This document shows, one piece after another, positions 1 through 9,470 of a stretch of DNA of 64,000 nt. The stretch is from positions 1 to 64,000 of the forward strand of contig CAZJMK010000009.1 in the NCBI GenBank assembly GCA_964547135.1, read 5' to 3'. The notes under the pieces are model-generated. The model made no database searches. It saw nothing but the letters and a program-made list of their open reading frames with translations, and had not been told where the DNA came from. This DNA is from JAJXSS01 sp964547135. Its GTDB lineage: Bacteria; Planctomycetota; Phycisphaerae; Phycisphaerales; Phycisphaeraceae. Every line of letters starts with the position of its first letter. The first letter of the stretch is position 1. The translations under genes and the position numbers were made by a program.

Positions 1-92
1 ACCGCCGAGGGCGGCGGTGCCACATTCACAGACGCGATAAATCGCGGCGCTAACTTTCGCATACAGTTCCGACATTTGGCCACTCGACCACT
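1..92. repeat. Dispersed intergenic repeats before the first gene
   Basis: Three short repeats that recur elsewhere in the window lie here. Positions 1-26 carry the GC-rich hairpin ACCGCC...GGCGGT, also seen near 4210 and 26250. Positions 32-54 carry the palindromic CGCGATAAATCGCG motif followed by GCGCTAAC, also near 11264, 20330, 43932 and 44059. Positions 69-92 carry a CACTCGACCACTT-type tandem repeat. No coding signal is seen. Confidence 0.7.
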
Positions 93-109
93 TCGTTATT
101 GAACCAGAC

Positions 110-121
110 TAAAATAACCGC
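110..121 (+). promoter_or_regulatory. Putative -10 element, leaderless start
   Basis: TAAAAT at 110-115 is followed by six bases and then the ATG at 122, so transcription would begin at or very near the start codon. No Shine-Dalgarno sequence is visible. No convincing -35 hexamer was found, so this rests on the -10 and its spacing, which recurs at other genes in the window. Confidence 0.4.
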
Positions 122-982
122 ATGTCAAACACATGGTCATGCGCGGTGGTGGTGATTGCCCTGGTATGTGGAACAATTCATGCGCAGGGGGTTGTCGTCC
201 CGGAAGGTGAAACGATCCCGGCGGTGGTGACACAGGTGAAGGTGGATGAGCTGCCGACGGACCCGCAGGTGCATGACTTATTGGATCGCATTGCAGCGCG
301 GGCGGCATCGATTCACACGTTGCAGGCGAAGGTGCGTTACGACCGCATTCAGGAATTGCAGGGAGATCGGCAGCGCCGTTTTGGCACGTTGTATTACCTG
401 GCCGGGCCACCGGCACAGTTCGCAGCGCACCTCGATCAACTATTGGCGGACCGTCGCTTGGAACCGATGGACCGCTGGTACATTTTCGATGGCACGTGGC
501 TGGTGGAAAAAATTGCGGACCAGAAACCCAAACAATTTGTCAAACGGCAGGTGACACCGCCTTTGACCAGCGAAGATGGAACCAACCCTGCACAGGCACG
601 TCGGCCCAATCCGTTGGCGTTGGGGGATGGGCCGTTTGTGGTGCCGTTGGATTTCAACAAGGAACGCATTCTGGCGCGGTTTGACGTGGCGTTGATCGCT
701 GCGGATGCGCAGAGTGACCCAGCGAACGTGGCCAGTATTCATTTGCGTTTTGTGCCGCGAGCCGGGCAGCGGGTGAACGCTTCGCAGATTGATTTGTGGT
801 ACGACGCGGAAACACTGCTGCCGATGCGGGTGCGCAGTGAGGATGCGGATGCGGGGAATGTGAGTGTGATCGATTTGTCGAAGGTGCAGGTGAACGAGAC
901 GATGGATGCAAAGGTGATCAATACGGATGAACCGAGTGAGCCGGGATGGGACGTGGTGATCAAGCCGTGGGAGGGGGAATGA
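122..982 (+). CDS. LolA-like secreted protein
   Basis: A 286-aa protein with an N-terminal signal peptide (hydrophobic residues about 6-20, cleavage near HAQG). The body alternates beta-strand-like segments, and the pattern 'LLDRIAARAASIHTLQAKVRYDR' near residues 50-75 followed by 'RRFGTLYYL' resembles the outer-membrane lipoprotein carrier (LolA) fold often found in planctomycete exported proteins. It probably acts in the periplasm, but the ligand is unknown. It is the first of three envelope genes on this strand (next at 1214 and 4388), separated by repeat-filled gaps. The start was chosen for its signal peptide. The fold assignment is from pattern only. Confidence 0.6.
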   Translation: MSNTWSCAVVVIALVCGTIHAQGVVVPEGETIPAVVTQVKVDELPTDPQVHDLLDRIAARAASIHTLQAKVRYDRIQELQGDRQRRFGTLYYLAGPPAQFAAHLDQLLADRRLEPMDRWYIFDGTWLVEKIADQKPKQFVKRQVTPPLTSEDGTNPAQARRPNPLALGDGPFVVPLDFNKERILARFDVALIAADAQSDPANVASIHLRFVPRAGQRVNASQIDLWYDAETLLPMRVRSEDADAGNVSVIDLSKVQVNETMDAKVINTDEPSEPGWDVVIKPWEGE

Positions 983-1213
983 TTTCGAATTTTGAATTTC
1001 GGATTTCGAATTTCGGATGTAAAGAACCAAGCCAAGGACGAGGAACGCAGTGACGAGGGCTTGGGTATTTTTGATTGATCGGCGGCTGGCTCTGTTTCAT
1101 GAAAATCGAGTGAGGACGGTGGAAACCATCCGGGGCCAAAGCCCTCGGCGTCAGTTGTTGGAGGGGGAGTAAACCATTACAGGGCAATGGGGTTTTGACC
1201 CGATAACTAAAGG
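983..1213. repeat. Repeat-filled spacer
   Basis: The gap opens directly after the stop codon with about five copies of a 7-nt unit (TTTCGAA/TTTCGGA) at 983-1019. It continues with the CCAAGCCAAGGACGAG...CGAGGGCTTGGG imperfect hairpin (about 1026-1066), which recurs near 20195 and 52115. One half of the GACGCC-type REP-like element follows at about 1124-1153. Confidence 0.75.
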
Positions 1214-4069
1214 GTGAAACTGTGCCGATTCCCCATTTTGAAGCAAGGTCGGTCAACCCCGCTGGTGGGCATGTTTACGGCGGTGCTGTTGTTGTTGCAC
1301 TTGATGCCGGCGGTGACGACGGTCAGGGCGCAGGGGACGCCGGCGCTGATGGCGTTGGGGGACAACATTCAACAGTTGGCTGCCAGGCCGACGTTGCAAC
1401 ATCGGCTGGTACGGCTGTTTGATTTTGAAGAACGCAAACTGGGCAACTTTGAAGACCTGCCGATGCACTGGTACATCATGGGGCGAAGTCCAGCGACCAG
1501 TGACCCGACATTTTTACGCAAACCGTTGCATGAAGCGCTGACAAATAAACCCGGTTACCCGACGTTCACCAGTGCGGGGTTTGATACGCAGCAACGAGCC
1601 GACGGGGAATTCAGTTTCAAACTCGGACTCAACGGCGGTAACGTCGGGGCGTTTTTGGAAGTAGGCACGATACCGGCTGTGCCGGGCAGCGACTATATGC
1701 TCACGGCTCAGGTGCGGACGACGGAACTGCGTCATGCGCGGGCGTACATTCATGTTTATTTTTTGGACGCACAAGGTCAGCTGATTGAGGGCGCACGGGT
1801 CAGCAGCGAACCGATCACCAGTGATCAGCAGTGGCGCGATGTATCGGTAACCATACCGGGCGATCATCCGTCGGCGGCGTGGATCGGGCTTGAAATTGAA
1901 GTGCTGCAACCCTCGCCCCGACAGACCGACACGCTTTCGACGCACGAAATTCACTACCAGGACATTCAAGGCCAAGCGTGGTTTGACAACATTGCACTTT
2001 GGCAGGTGCCCAGGGTGATGGTGCAGACGCAATCGCCGTACAACATTTTGAGGGCGCCGGAGCAGCCGAAGCTCCGGGCGAATGTGCAGGACCTGACCGG
2101 GCACGCATTGATCGCGGAATTACGTTTGCGTGACTGGCGGGGGCGGGTGGTGGATCGCATGAGTCAGCGGGTCGGTGAGGGGGCGCCGATGAACGTGACG
2201 TGGGAACCGAAGGTGGAGCGGTTCGGGTGGTACACGGCTGAACTGATATTGATCGATCAGGTGGCGGAAGATGGACAGGGGTTGGCGGTGGCGCAGGACT
2301 TGTGTGATTTTCTGTATTTGCCGATGGAGCGTAGTTTGCTGCCGGAGGAGGCGACGCATTTTTTGCTGGATGCGACACCGGGGGAGGCGACGGATGCGGT
2401 GACGGTGCCGAAGTTGTTGGAGTTGTCGGGGGTGGGCGGAGCGGTGCTCAGTGCGTTTACCCCAGCGATGCAGCGCAGTGATGTGCAGGCACGGCAGGCG
2501 TGGTTGGACCACATGCTTGAACAGATGTTGCTGGCGGGCAAGCAGGCGAACTTGAGCATGTCACCTTTGCCGGAGGAATTGGCGGCAGAGGTGGACACGC
2601 ATGGTCACGGGCTGCTGGCGTGCATGGCGGATGAGGATGTGAGCTGGCAATGGTACCTGGCACCGGTGGTGGTGAATCAGGGGCCGTTTGTTCATGCGTG
2701 GCAACTGGGTGATTTCAATCTGGCCACGGGTTATAAGCTGACGAATTTGGGGCAGGCATTGCAGACGATTGAACGTGAGTTTCGTGCTCTGACACCGCAA
2801 CCTCGATTGATGATTCCCTGGCGGTTGGAACAAGGTCGGCGGCGCGATGTGCAGGGTGATACAGGTTTTCATTTGCTGTTGCCGGCCAACATGCCCACGG
2901 GGGAATTGCCCGCGTTGTTGCAGGAATGGCGCGAGGAACCCAGCCCGAAAATGTGGGTGCAGGTGGAAGCGACGGAGCAGCCCAGGGAACAGTGGTCGGG
3001 GGCGATGGAGCAATTGGCGATACGGATGCTCGAAGGCTGGACGGTGAACCCATTGGCGATTTCGGTGCGCCGGCCTTGGAGGGAAATGACGGTGGCGCAT
3101 CGCAGGCGGGTGGCGTTGCAACCGGCAATCGGGGTGATAACGGGGTTGTCGCCGAGGTTGGCCGGTCGCAAGTTGGCGGGGGAGCTGCCGTTGGGACCGG
3201 AGGTGCGATGTTTGGTGTTGGATGGCCCGGGCGGCGGAGCACTGGCGATTTGGCATCATGAGCCGACGGGATCGAATGTGGTGCGCCTATTTTTGGGAGG
3301 GCAGCCTGAATCGGTGGACCTGTGGGGCAATCGCACACCGGTGCCGATGGCTGATGGTTTGCATGAAATGGTGGTGACCGGATCGCCGCAGATCATCGAA
3401 GGCATTGACGCAGCATTGGCATTGTTTCGGACGAGTTTCAGGGTGACGCCGTCGTTTCTGGAATCGACGCAGGCGCCGCGCAAGTGTGTGTTGACATTGA
3501 GTAATCCGTGGAACCGGGTGCTGACGGGGACGGTGTTGTTTACCCAGCCGACCAACTGGCGGGTGACACCCAGGCGGTTGTCGTTCACGTTATCACCGCA
3601 GCAGACGGCTGAGTTTCCGTTGGAGATTCAACTACCGGTGTCGGAGACGGCTGGGGGCAAATTGTTGTGGGCGCGGGTGGAGCTGACGCCGGATCAGCAG
3701 TATGTGTTGGAATTGTCCGCCCCGATGGAAGTGGGGATGAAGGGGCTGAAGTTCGATGCGGTGTTGTCACTGGAGCGCAACCCGCAGACGGGAACGTTGG
3801 ACGCGGTGGTGAAACAGACGATTGTGAATATAGGGGAGCAGCCGGTGTCGCTTTATTGTTATGCGACGCTGCCGGGGTTTCCGAGACAGGAGCGATTGGT
3901 GACGCAGTTGGAACCGGGCAAGCCGGCGTTGCGACGATTTCGGTTTGTGGATGCACAGGCGATGTTGGAATTGCATTCGTTGCGGACGGGGGTGCGCGAG
4001 GTGGGCGGCCCGGCGATATTGAATAAAACCATATCAGGGCGCGAGGCGGTGCGAAGTGGAACGCCGTGA
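1214..4069 (+). CDS. Large secreted protein with carbohydrate-binding-like domain
   Basis: A 951-aa exported protein starting at GTG, with a basic n-region (KLCRFPILKQGR) and a hydrophobic core at about residues 20-34 ending near VRAQG. An ATG at 1271 is possible but would remove the positive n-region. Residues about 60-270 look like a galactose-binding-type beta-sandwich (jelly roll) that ends in 'AWFDNIALW', a signature of CBM4/9-like modules. The middle contains helix-rich stretches that could be a barrel. The C-terminus (about 730-930) is a run of Ig-like strands with 'FTLSPQQTAEFPLEIQLP', typical of extracellular NEW3-like modules. No catalytic residues were identified, so it is called a probable extracellular or periplasmic carbohydrate-related protein. 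Confidence 0.55.
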   Translation: MKLCRFPILKQGRSTPLVGMFTAVLLLLHLMPAVTTVRAQGTPALMALGDNIQQLAARPTLQHRLVRLFDFEERKLGNFEDLPMHWYIMGRSPATSDPTFLRKPLHEALTNKPGYPTFTSAGFDTQQRADGEFSFKLGLNGGNVGAFLEVGTIPAVPGSDYMLTAQVRTTELRHARAYIHVYFLDAQGQLIEGARVSSEPITSDQQWRDVSVTIPGDHPSAAWIGLEIEVLQPSPRQTDTLSTHEIHYQDIQGQAWFDNIALWQVPRVMVQTQSPYNILRAPEQPKLRANVQDLTGHALIAELRLRDWRGRVVDRMSQRVGEGAPMNVTWEPKVERFGWYTAELILIDQVAEDGQGLAVAQDLCDFLYLPMERSLLPEEATHFLLDATPGEATDAVTVPKLLELSGVGGAVLSAFTPAMQRSDVQARQAWLDHMLEQMLLAGKQANLSMSPLPEELAAEVDTHGHGLLACMADEDVSWQWYLAPVVVNQGPFVHAWQLGDFNLATGYKLTNLGQALQTIEREFRALTPQPRLMIPWRLEQGRRRDVQGDTGFHLLLPANMPTGELPALLQEWREEPSPKMWVQVEATEQPREQWSGAMEQLAIRMLEGWTVNPLAISVRRPWREMTVAHRRRVALQPAIGVITGLSPRLAGRKLAGELPLGPEVRCLVLDGPGGGALAIWHHEPTGSNVVRLFLGGQPESVDLWGNRTPVPMADGLHEMVVTGSPQIIEGIDAALALFRTSFRVTPSFLESTQAPRKCVLTLSNPWNRVLTGTVLFTQPTNWRVTPRRLSFTLSPQQTAEFPLEIQLPVSETAGGKLLWARVELTPDQQYVLELSAPMEVGMKGLKFDAVLSLERNPQTGTLDAVVKQTIVNIGEQPVSLYCYATLPGFPRQERLVTQLEPGKPALRRFRFVDAQAMLELHSLRTGVREVGGPAILNKTISGREAVRSGTP

Positions 4070-4387
4070 GGAAGTGGCAAGGAAATTTCGAATTTCGAAT
4101 TTCGAATTTCGGATTTGAAGCGAGTGGCCGAGTGCCGGAACCAAGTCGAGTACGAGGTTGCCGCGGCGTTGTGGCCCAGCCGCCCCCGGCTGGGTTGTAC
4201 GGAATGACAATGCCACCGCCGAGGGCGGCGGTGCCACATCAGGCATCAAGAAATACCGGGGTGTTTGACGCCGTGCCCTTCAGGGCCGGATGGTTGTGTG
4301 AATCATCCGGGGCTGAAGCCCTCGGCGTCATCACTGAACCCATGCAAATCACTTGGCCACTTGGCCGGGGGGTCATGATGGGATATC
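4070..4387. repeat. 318-bp spacer made of repeats
   Basis: After the stop comes a short AGTGGCAAGG motif, then tandem TTTCGAA/TTTCGGA units (4083-4118). Next are a GCCCAGCCGCCCCCGGCTGGG hairpin fragment (about 4168-4193), the CACCGCCGAGGGCGGCGGTG hairpin (4214-4233), and a full REP-like element (4265-4330) whose arms start GACGCCGTGCCC and end CCCTCGGCGTCA. A CACTTGGCCACTTGG tandem lies at 4351-4366. No gene is apparent. Confidence 0.75.
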
Positions 4388-6334
4388 GTGACGCACCAGA
4401 TGAAGCATTTACGTCAACAACATTGGGTTGGATGGGTGGTGGGTTTGCTGTTGCTTTGCTGGATTTATCAGCCGACGGTTGCGACGGCGCAAGGGCAGGG
4501 GCTGTGGGCGACGGGGGAGGGTGAACATTGGTGGATCGTGCGTCCGGAAGCGGACAACATTTCGCTGAGTGTATTGCATCGACATGCGAGCGATGAAGCA
4601 GGGCAGTTGCGTGTGGCGCGCAAACTCACCGGACGGCCGGCTCGCGGTGGTGTCACGAGTTTCGGGGATCGACTCTGGCTGGTGTACGACAACAAAATGG
4701 TGCAGTCGATGCGTGGCTTGCCGGGGGGCGTGGGTACAGGACGACCGGCTGGGATGTGGGAGTGGGTGACACGGGTGGAGGCGAGTTTGCCGGGGGGTGT
4801 GCAGATTGAGTCGTTGACAGCGGATGCACAGGGGCCTTGGGCGCTGCTGCGGTTGGAAACGCCGGAGGTGCTGACACGGGTGGAGGCACTGATGCGTGCC
4901 AGCTCGGCGACAGCGCAGCGGCCAAGTGAAACGGAAGCGAAACCGGGCAATCGTGATACATCAATCGGCGAGGCAAACACGCAGGCACAGCCGACGGATG
5001 CCAGCGAGGGAGTGGTTGCGCCGGCGAACGATGCGGTGTCGGTGAAAGCCGACGCGATCAATGCAGCGTCGTTGAATGTACAAGAGTTAATGACGTTGCC
5101 GACGCAACGGTTGGTTCGACTGGTGCGGTCGTCGTGGGAAGTGGTGGAATTGCCTGCGCAGTGGACGGAAGCACAAGGCAAGTTGGCGGGGGCGTGGGTG
5201 GTGATGACCGGGCCGGGGCGGAATGAACCGGTGCTGGTGCAATGGTGGACGTTGCCGGCGGCAGGCGGTAATGCACCCGACCATCACCTGCGCTGGTTCA
5301 CCCGACAAAGTGCTGGTAACGCCGGTCAAGCGGCGGGCAGCGCAGCAACAGCAGCAGCAACGACAACAACAGCGACAGCAGCAGGCACGACAGCATGGCG
5401 GATGAGTGAATACACGATCAAGGGTGAAGCGATCGGTGCGATGCAGGCGATTGCGATTGATGGGCAACTGGTGGTGGGTCAGCGCATCAATGAGCCGGCG
5501 GGTATCGCGGTGCGTTTGCATTTGCTGCGATCGGAAGGTCGAGTCGAAATGGGCGTGCTGCGATTAAGTGAAGCCGATGCGGGGGCGGCATGGTCGCTGT
5601 TACCGGCGGGGCGTACAGCGGCGCTGCTGGCGCAACGGGATGCGAAAAACTGGCAATGGTCGGCGATGAATTTGCGCGGTGAGGTGACGCAGGCGGAAAC
5701 GGTGCTTTCGGAAACGATGGCCACGCCTTGGGAACAGTATGTCAATCAAATGTTGTTGTTGGTGGTGCTGGTGGTGGCGACGCTGATGATGTTCATTTTC
5801 TGGCGACGTGAGCCGATGGATGGACAGGTGAAACTGCCCAAAGAGTGGACGGTGGCGGGCTTTTCAACGCGAGCGATGGCAGGGTTGGTGGATTTGGGGC
5901 CTTGCGTGGGCATCAGTTTTGCGTACTACGGGGTGGATTGGGTGAGCGGGTTGCACTACTGGCCGGGACGCAGCGGCGGGTTGGAAAATATTTTGCCCGG
6001 TGCAGCAGCGATCGGCTTGTATGTGTTGCATACGACTTTGACGGAACTGTTCACCGGTCGCACGCTGGGCAAAATGATTTTCGGGTTGAAGGTGGTGAAC
6101 TTGCAGGGATTGCCGCCGCACGTTTGGCAGGTGCTGGGTCGCAATGGGCTGAAGGTGTTGGACCTGATTGCCTGGCCGCTGCTGATATTGCCGATCATCA
6201 GCCCGCAGCGGCAGCGGTTGGGGGACATGGTGGCCAAAACATTGGTGGTGATGCCCACCCCGCCGGAACCCCCGGAACCGCCGGAGCCTTCTGACACCAG
6301 CGATGATTCGGACGATGCAGGCCGAAAGAGCTGA
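4388..6334 (+). CDS. RDD family membrane protein with large N-terminal domain
   Basis: A 648-aa protein starting at GTG. An N-terminal signal or anchor covers residues about 13-32. A soluble domain of about 400 residues follows and contains an Ala/Thr-rich low-complexity stretch at about 318-337. A transmembrane segment lies near 455-475, then an RDD domain (about 490-620) with the opening 'FSTRAMAGLVDLG' and the internal 'TLGKMIFGLKVV' motif. The tail has repeated PPEP units and an acidic stretch. RDD proteins are polytopic and of varied or unknown function; some are proposed to transport ions or osmolytes. The stop is followed two bases later by queC. Confidence 0.75.
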   Translation: MTHQMKHLRQQHWVGWVVGLLLLCWIYQPTVATAQGQGLWATGEGEHWWIVRPEADNISLSVLHRHASDEAGQLRVARKLTGRPARGGVTSFGDRLWLVYDNKMVQSMRGLPGGVGTGRPAGMWEWVTRVEASLPGGVQIESLTADAQGPWALLRLETPEVLTRVEALMRASSATAQRPSETEAKPGNRDTSIGEANTQAQPTDASEGVVAPANDAVSVKADAINAASLNVQELMTLPTQRLVRLVRSSWEVVELPAQWTEAQGKLAGAWVVMTGPGRNEPVLVQWWTLPAAGGNAPDHHLRWFTRQSAGNAGQAAGSAATAAATTTTATAAGTTAWRMSEYTIKGEAIGAMQAIAIDGQLVVGQRINEPAGIAVRLHLLRSEGRVEMGVLRLSEADAGAAWSLLPAGRTAALLAQRDAKNWQWSAMNLRGEVTQAETVLSETMATPWEQYVNQMLLLVVLVVATLMMFIFWRREPMDGQVKLPKEWTVAGFSTRAMAGLVDLGPCVGISFAYYGVDWVSGLHYWPGRSGGLENILPGAAAIGLYVLHTTLTELFTGRTLGKMIFGLKVVNLQGLPPHVWQVLGRNGLKVLDLIAWPLLILPIISPQRQRLGDMVAKTLVVMPTPPEPPEPPEPSDTSDDSDDAGRKS

Positions 6335-6335
6335 A

Positions 6336-7070
6336 ATGATGAGTGATGAACATCCGACAACTTCAACATTGCACCGGCCTGCGGTGGTGCTGGTGTCCGG
6401 CGGACTGGACAGTGCCGTGACACTGGCCATCGCCCGGCAGCAGGGGTTTGCCTGTCATGCGCTGTCGTTTGACTATGGTCAACGACACCGCGTGGAATTG
6501 GACGCAGCACGGCGAGTGGGTGAACAGTTGGGCGTGCAATCGCACCGCTGGGTGAAATTGGATTTGCGGGCGTTTGGACACAGCGCGCTGACCGATGACA
6601 TTGATGTACCCAAGGACCGCGCAGAAAGCGACATGACCCGCGACATACCGGTGACGTATGTGCCTGCCCGTAATACAATTTTTTTGGCGCATGCACTGGC
6701 GCTGGCGGAAGTGATTGAAGCGGGGGACGTGTTCATCGGCGTGAACGCGGTGGACTATTCAGGCTACCCGGATTGTCGGCCGGGGTTCATCGAGGCGTTT
6801 ACCCATATGGCCAACCTGGCAACCAAGGCTGGGGTGGAGGCAGCGGCAGCGGGGCGACATTGGCTGACGATTCACACACCGTTGCTGACGTGGTCGAAGC
6901 TGCGCATCATTGAAGCGGGGTTGAAACTGGGCGTTGATTTCGGCCGGACGCATAGTTGTTATGACCCGGGCAAGGACGGAAAAGCCTGCGGGCATTGCGA
7001 TGCGTGTTTGCTGCGCAGCCGTGCGTTTGAACAATTGGGGATGAAGGACCCGGTGACAATCATAAAGTGA
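6336..7070 (+). CDS. queC: 7-cyano-7-deazaguanine synthase
   Basis: A 244-aa enzyme that converts 7-carboxy-7-deazaguanine, ammonia and ATP to preQ0 in the queuosine pathway. The ATP-binding PP-loop 'SGGLDSAV' lies near residue 20. The C-terminal zinc-binding cysteines are in 'SCYDPGKDGKACGHCDACL'. Length is normal for the family. Two adjacent ATGs (6336, 6339) directly follow the stop of the RDD gene, which suggests translational coupling. An upstream in-frame ATG at 6303 overlaps the previous gene and is less likely. No other queuosine genes are in the window. Confidence 0.95.
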   Translation: MMSDEHPTTSTLHRPAVVLVSGGLDSAVTLAIARQQGFACHALSFDYGQRHRVELDAARRVGEQLGVQSHRWVKLDLRAFGHSALTDDIDVPKDRAESDMTRDIPVTYVPARNTIFLAHALALAEVIEAGDVFIGVNAVDYSGYPDCRPGFIEAFTHMANLATKAGVEAAAAGRHWLTIHTPLLTWSKLRIIEAGLKLGVDFGRTHSCYDPGKDGKACGHCDACLLRSRAFEQLGMKDPVTIIK

Positions 7071-7185
7071 TATCGAATTTCGGATTTCGGATTTCGGATT
7101 TCGGATTGATCGTAACCGTTCTGTGTTCTGCGTGACTTCTGTGTTGAAAATCAGTATTTGTTGATGCAAACAAAACACTACCGCC
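7071..7185. repeat. Tandem TTTCGGA repeat and TCTGTG-type repeat
   Basis: Directly after the queC stop there are about five TTTCGGA/TCGAATT units (7073-7107). Just before the next gene lies a TTCTGTGTTCTGCGTGACTT segment (about 7120-7142). Its complement-type repeat (CAGAGAACGCAGAGG) follows that gene at about 8067-8085, so the acetyltransferase gene is bracketed by inverted repeats. Confidence 0.65.
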
Positions 7186-8028
7186 ATGGAACTACCCATC
7201 GCACCACAGACTTATCAGGCGTCACCGCTGGCACTCATACGCACCGTGCGGCAGGCGGATGTGATGATGATGTCGGCAAGCACGGAACCGGTCGAAATCG
7301 ACGGGGCCTTGGTGTTCATCAACCCGAAGTTGCCGGGGGTGCACATGGCCAACTGCGCCACGCAATTGCACGCCCCGGAAGGTCAATCACCGCACGAGGT
7401 GTTGCGACGGGTGTTTGATATTTTTGCATCGCAGCAGCAGCGTTGTTACTGGCTGCAAACCGCGGAATTGGATTGGTCGCAAGCGTGGCAGTCGGCGGCG
7501 ATGACTTGTGGTTACCAACCCGGCCCCAAGGCAGCGGTGCTGCGATTAAATCACTGGCTGCCCCCGTCAAACGAATACATTCAAAAGTTGACCAGTGTTG
7601 CAGGTTGGCAGATTTTGCCGGGGCGAGTGGTGCGCCATGCTTTACGCGCGTTGTTTGAACAGAAATCGCAGTCGGAAGATGGGGCATCACCAGCGCTGGC
7701 GCAGCAATTGGCACAGTGGCACATTGCCCGGCTGGATGAGCCGCGTTGCGAAACACTCGTGGCCCGATGGGACGGACAGATTGTCGGATATGTCAGTGTG
7801 GTCAGCGTCGGGGCGGTGGGGGTGATCGATGATGTGTACACCATGCCGAGTTGGCGCCACCGGGGGGTGGCCACGGCTTTGCTCGAACAGGCGTTGGACC
7901 TGTGCGCCCGGGCACAACATGAATCAGTCGTGCTCGAATCGCTGGTTGATGGTGAGGCAATCGGCATGTACCAACGGCGCGGGTTTGTGGTGATCGGGGA
8001 ACATCGGCGCTATGAACGATTGAAATAA
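7186..8028 (+). CDS. GNAT-family N-acetyltransferase
   Basis: A 280-aa protein. The C-terminal half (about 165-280) is a GNAT domain: 'IVGYVSVVSVGAVGVIDDVYTMPSWRHRGVATALLEQAL' contains the acetyl-CoA-binding R-x-x-G-x-A motif, and 'GMYQRRGFVVIGEHRRY' is the usual beta-6/7 ending. The N-terminal half looks like a degenerate second GNAT-like or substrate-binding domain. The substrate cannot be told. The gene stands alone between repeat-filled gaps, and no SD sequence is obvious. Confidence 0.85.
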   Translation: MELPIAPQTYQASPLALIRTVRQADVMMMSASTEPVEIDGALVFINPKLPGVHMANCATQLHAPEGQSPHEVLRRVFDIFASQQQRCYWLQTAELDWSQAWQSAAMTCGYQPGPKAAVLRLNHWLPPSNEYIQKLTSVAGWQILPGRVVRHALRALFEQKSQSEDGASPALAQQLAQWHIARLDEPRCETLVARWDGQIVGYVSVVSVGAVGVIDDVYTMPSWRHRGVATALLEQALDLCARAQHESVVLESLVDGEAIGMYQRRGFVVIGEHRRYERLK

Positions 8029-8282
8029 AATCATGATTCGAACCAAGCGTCGATTTTGCCGCAGAGATCGCAGAGAACGCAGAGGTTTTAAAAGTTCGAT
8101 GATTTTTACGCCAAGACACAGAGACGCCAAGACGCCAGGCAGACGCAAGGTTGGACTACAAGTGATGGATCAGCACAAACCGCAGGTAAAAATGGTTTTA
8201 CCCATGTGCTATGTTTGCTGGGCGGCTTGGCCACTTGGCGACTTGGCGTTGATGAATCGGAAAATGACTTGGTAAACCAAGC
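8029..8282. repeat. Repeat-filled spacer
   Basis: Tandem CGCAGAGA-type units occupy about 8058-8085. ACGCCAAGACACAGAG-type units follow at about 8110-8142, and their near complement, CTTGGCCACTTGGCGACTTGG, lies at about 8226-8248. The ends of the gap could therefore pair as a long imperfect hairpin. No gene is seen. Confidence 0.6.
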
Positions 8283-9470
8283 ATGATGCTCAAGCCCCAA
8301 CGTTTGCATTGCTTCATCACGTTACTGGCGCTGCTGGCGGCAGGGTGGTCGGGGTATTTGGCGTATGGGTCATACACGAGTGATGCGATTGCCGGTTGCG
8401 GGCCTGGGTCGGGTTGTGCGCAGGTGTTGGCAAGTCAATGGTCGCGCTGGCTGGGGCAGCCGGTGGCGGTGGGGGCGGTGGCGGTGTATGGGTCAATGGT
8501 CATCGTGCTGACACTGGGGCGCGGCTGGTCATTTTCAAATTGGCTGCTGCGCACATTGGCCATCGTGGCACTGGGGTCCGCCGGTTGGTTTACGTTTGTG
8601 CAGATGCAACTTATCAACACCACCTGTACGCATTGCATGATGGTGCACAGCGTGGGCGGATTGTTGGCACTGCTGTTGCTGCTGTTGTTGCCTGCCAATG
8701 GTGGTTGGCGTGATCGAGGCGCGCTGTTCATCGGGTCGATGATGGTGGGCGTACTGGTCATCGGTCAACTGCTCACGCCTCCGCCGGCGACGCATCGGGT
8801 GGTGCAATCGGGCAGCATGGCGGACATCGACACCGGCCCCGCAGCCGGGGGTGAGCGCGAATTAACGCTGCGGGTCGGGCAGGTGGCAGCGCGTGTGCGG
8901 GTGGCGCAGTACCCGTTGCTGGGTTCAACACGGGCACAGCACATCGTGGTGATGCTCACGGATTACAACTGTGTGCATTGCAAAGCGGTGCATGGTTACC
9001 TGAAACAACTCATGCAGCAAAACCCGCAGCAACTGGCGGTGTTGCTGTTACCCATCGCGTTGGATGGCCGGTGCAACCCGGCGTACCCGGTCGATGAGGG
9101 TCGCTTCAAAACCAGTTGTGAACTGGCGCAACTGGCACTGGCGGTTTGGCGGGCGGATGCGAGGCAATTCGCTGCGTTCGACGATTGGCTGCTCACCCAT
9201 CAGGGGCAAATCACCCTGCAGCAGGCCCGTGATCATGCAGTCACGCTGGTCAATCCGGAACGACTGGAACAGGCCTTGGCGCTACCGTGGGCGAGTGAAC
9301 AGTTGCAGCGTAACATCACCTTTTTTCAAAGGTCGGAACTCGGACGATTACCCGCTTTGGTGCATGGCAATCAGGCGATCATCGGGCGACCGGGAACCTA
9401 CGCGGAATTTGTGCAATCACTACGTGATGATTTTGGTTTGCGACTTGCCGTCGGAAATGGGCCACGATGA
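8283..9470 (+). CDS. VKOR-thioredoxin fusion oxidoreductase
   Basis: A 395-aa membrane protein that probably drives disulfide bond formation outside the cytoplasm. Residues about 10-165 form a vitamin K epoxide reductase domain with four to five membrane helices, loop cysteines C39/C45 (GCGPGSGC) and the quinone-proximal pair C115/C118 (TCTHC). Residues about 190-385 form a periplasmic DsbA/DsbG-like thioredoxin fold with C230-V-H-C233. VKOR fused to its own thioredoxin partner is known in cyanobacteria, plants and several bacterial phyla, where VKOR reoxidises the thioredoxin domain with quinone and replaces DsbB. Two adjacent ATGs (8283, 8286) are possible starts. Confidence 0.88.
   Translation: MMLKPQRLHCFITLLALLAAGWSGYLAYGSYTSDAIAGCGPGSGCAQVLASQWSRWLGQPVAVGAVAVYGSMVIVLTLGRGWSFSNWLLRTLAIVALGSAGWFTFVQMQLINTTCTHCMMVHSVGGLLALLLLLLLPANGGWRDRGALFIGSMMVGVLVIGQLLTPPPATHRVVQSGSMADIDTGPAAGGERELTLRVGQVAARVRVAQYPLLGSTRAQHIVVMLTDYNCVHCKAVHGYLKQLMQQNPQQLAVLLLPIALDGRCNPAYPVDEGRFKTSCELAQLALAVWRADARQFAAFDDWLLTHQGQITLQQARDHAVTLVNPERLEQALALPWASEQLQRNITFFQRSELGRLPALVHGNQAIIGRPGTYAEFVQSLRDDFGLRLAVGNGPR

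Noticed and set aside
4066..4524. 152-aa frame between the 951-aa and RDD genes
   Set aside because: Translation consists of repeat sequence (FEFRISNFGF type) and an out-of-frame start of the RDD gene.
5340..5396. GCAGCAACA/ACAACA microsatellite-like run considered as phase-variation site
   Set aside because: It encodes an in-frame Ala/Thr-rich linker with irregular codons, and unit changes of three would not shift the frame.
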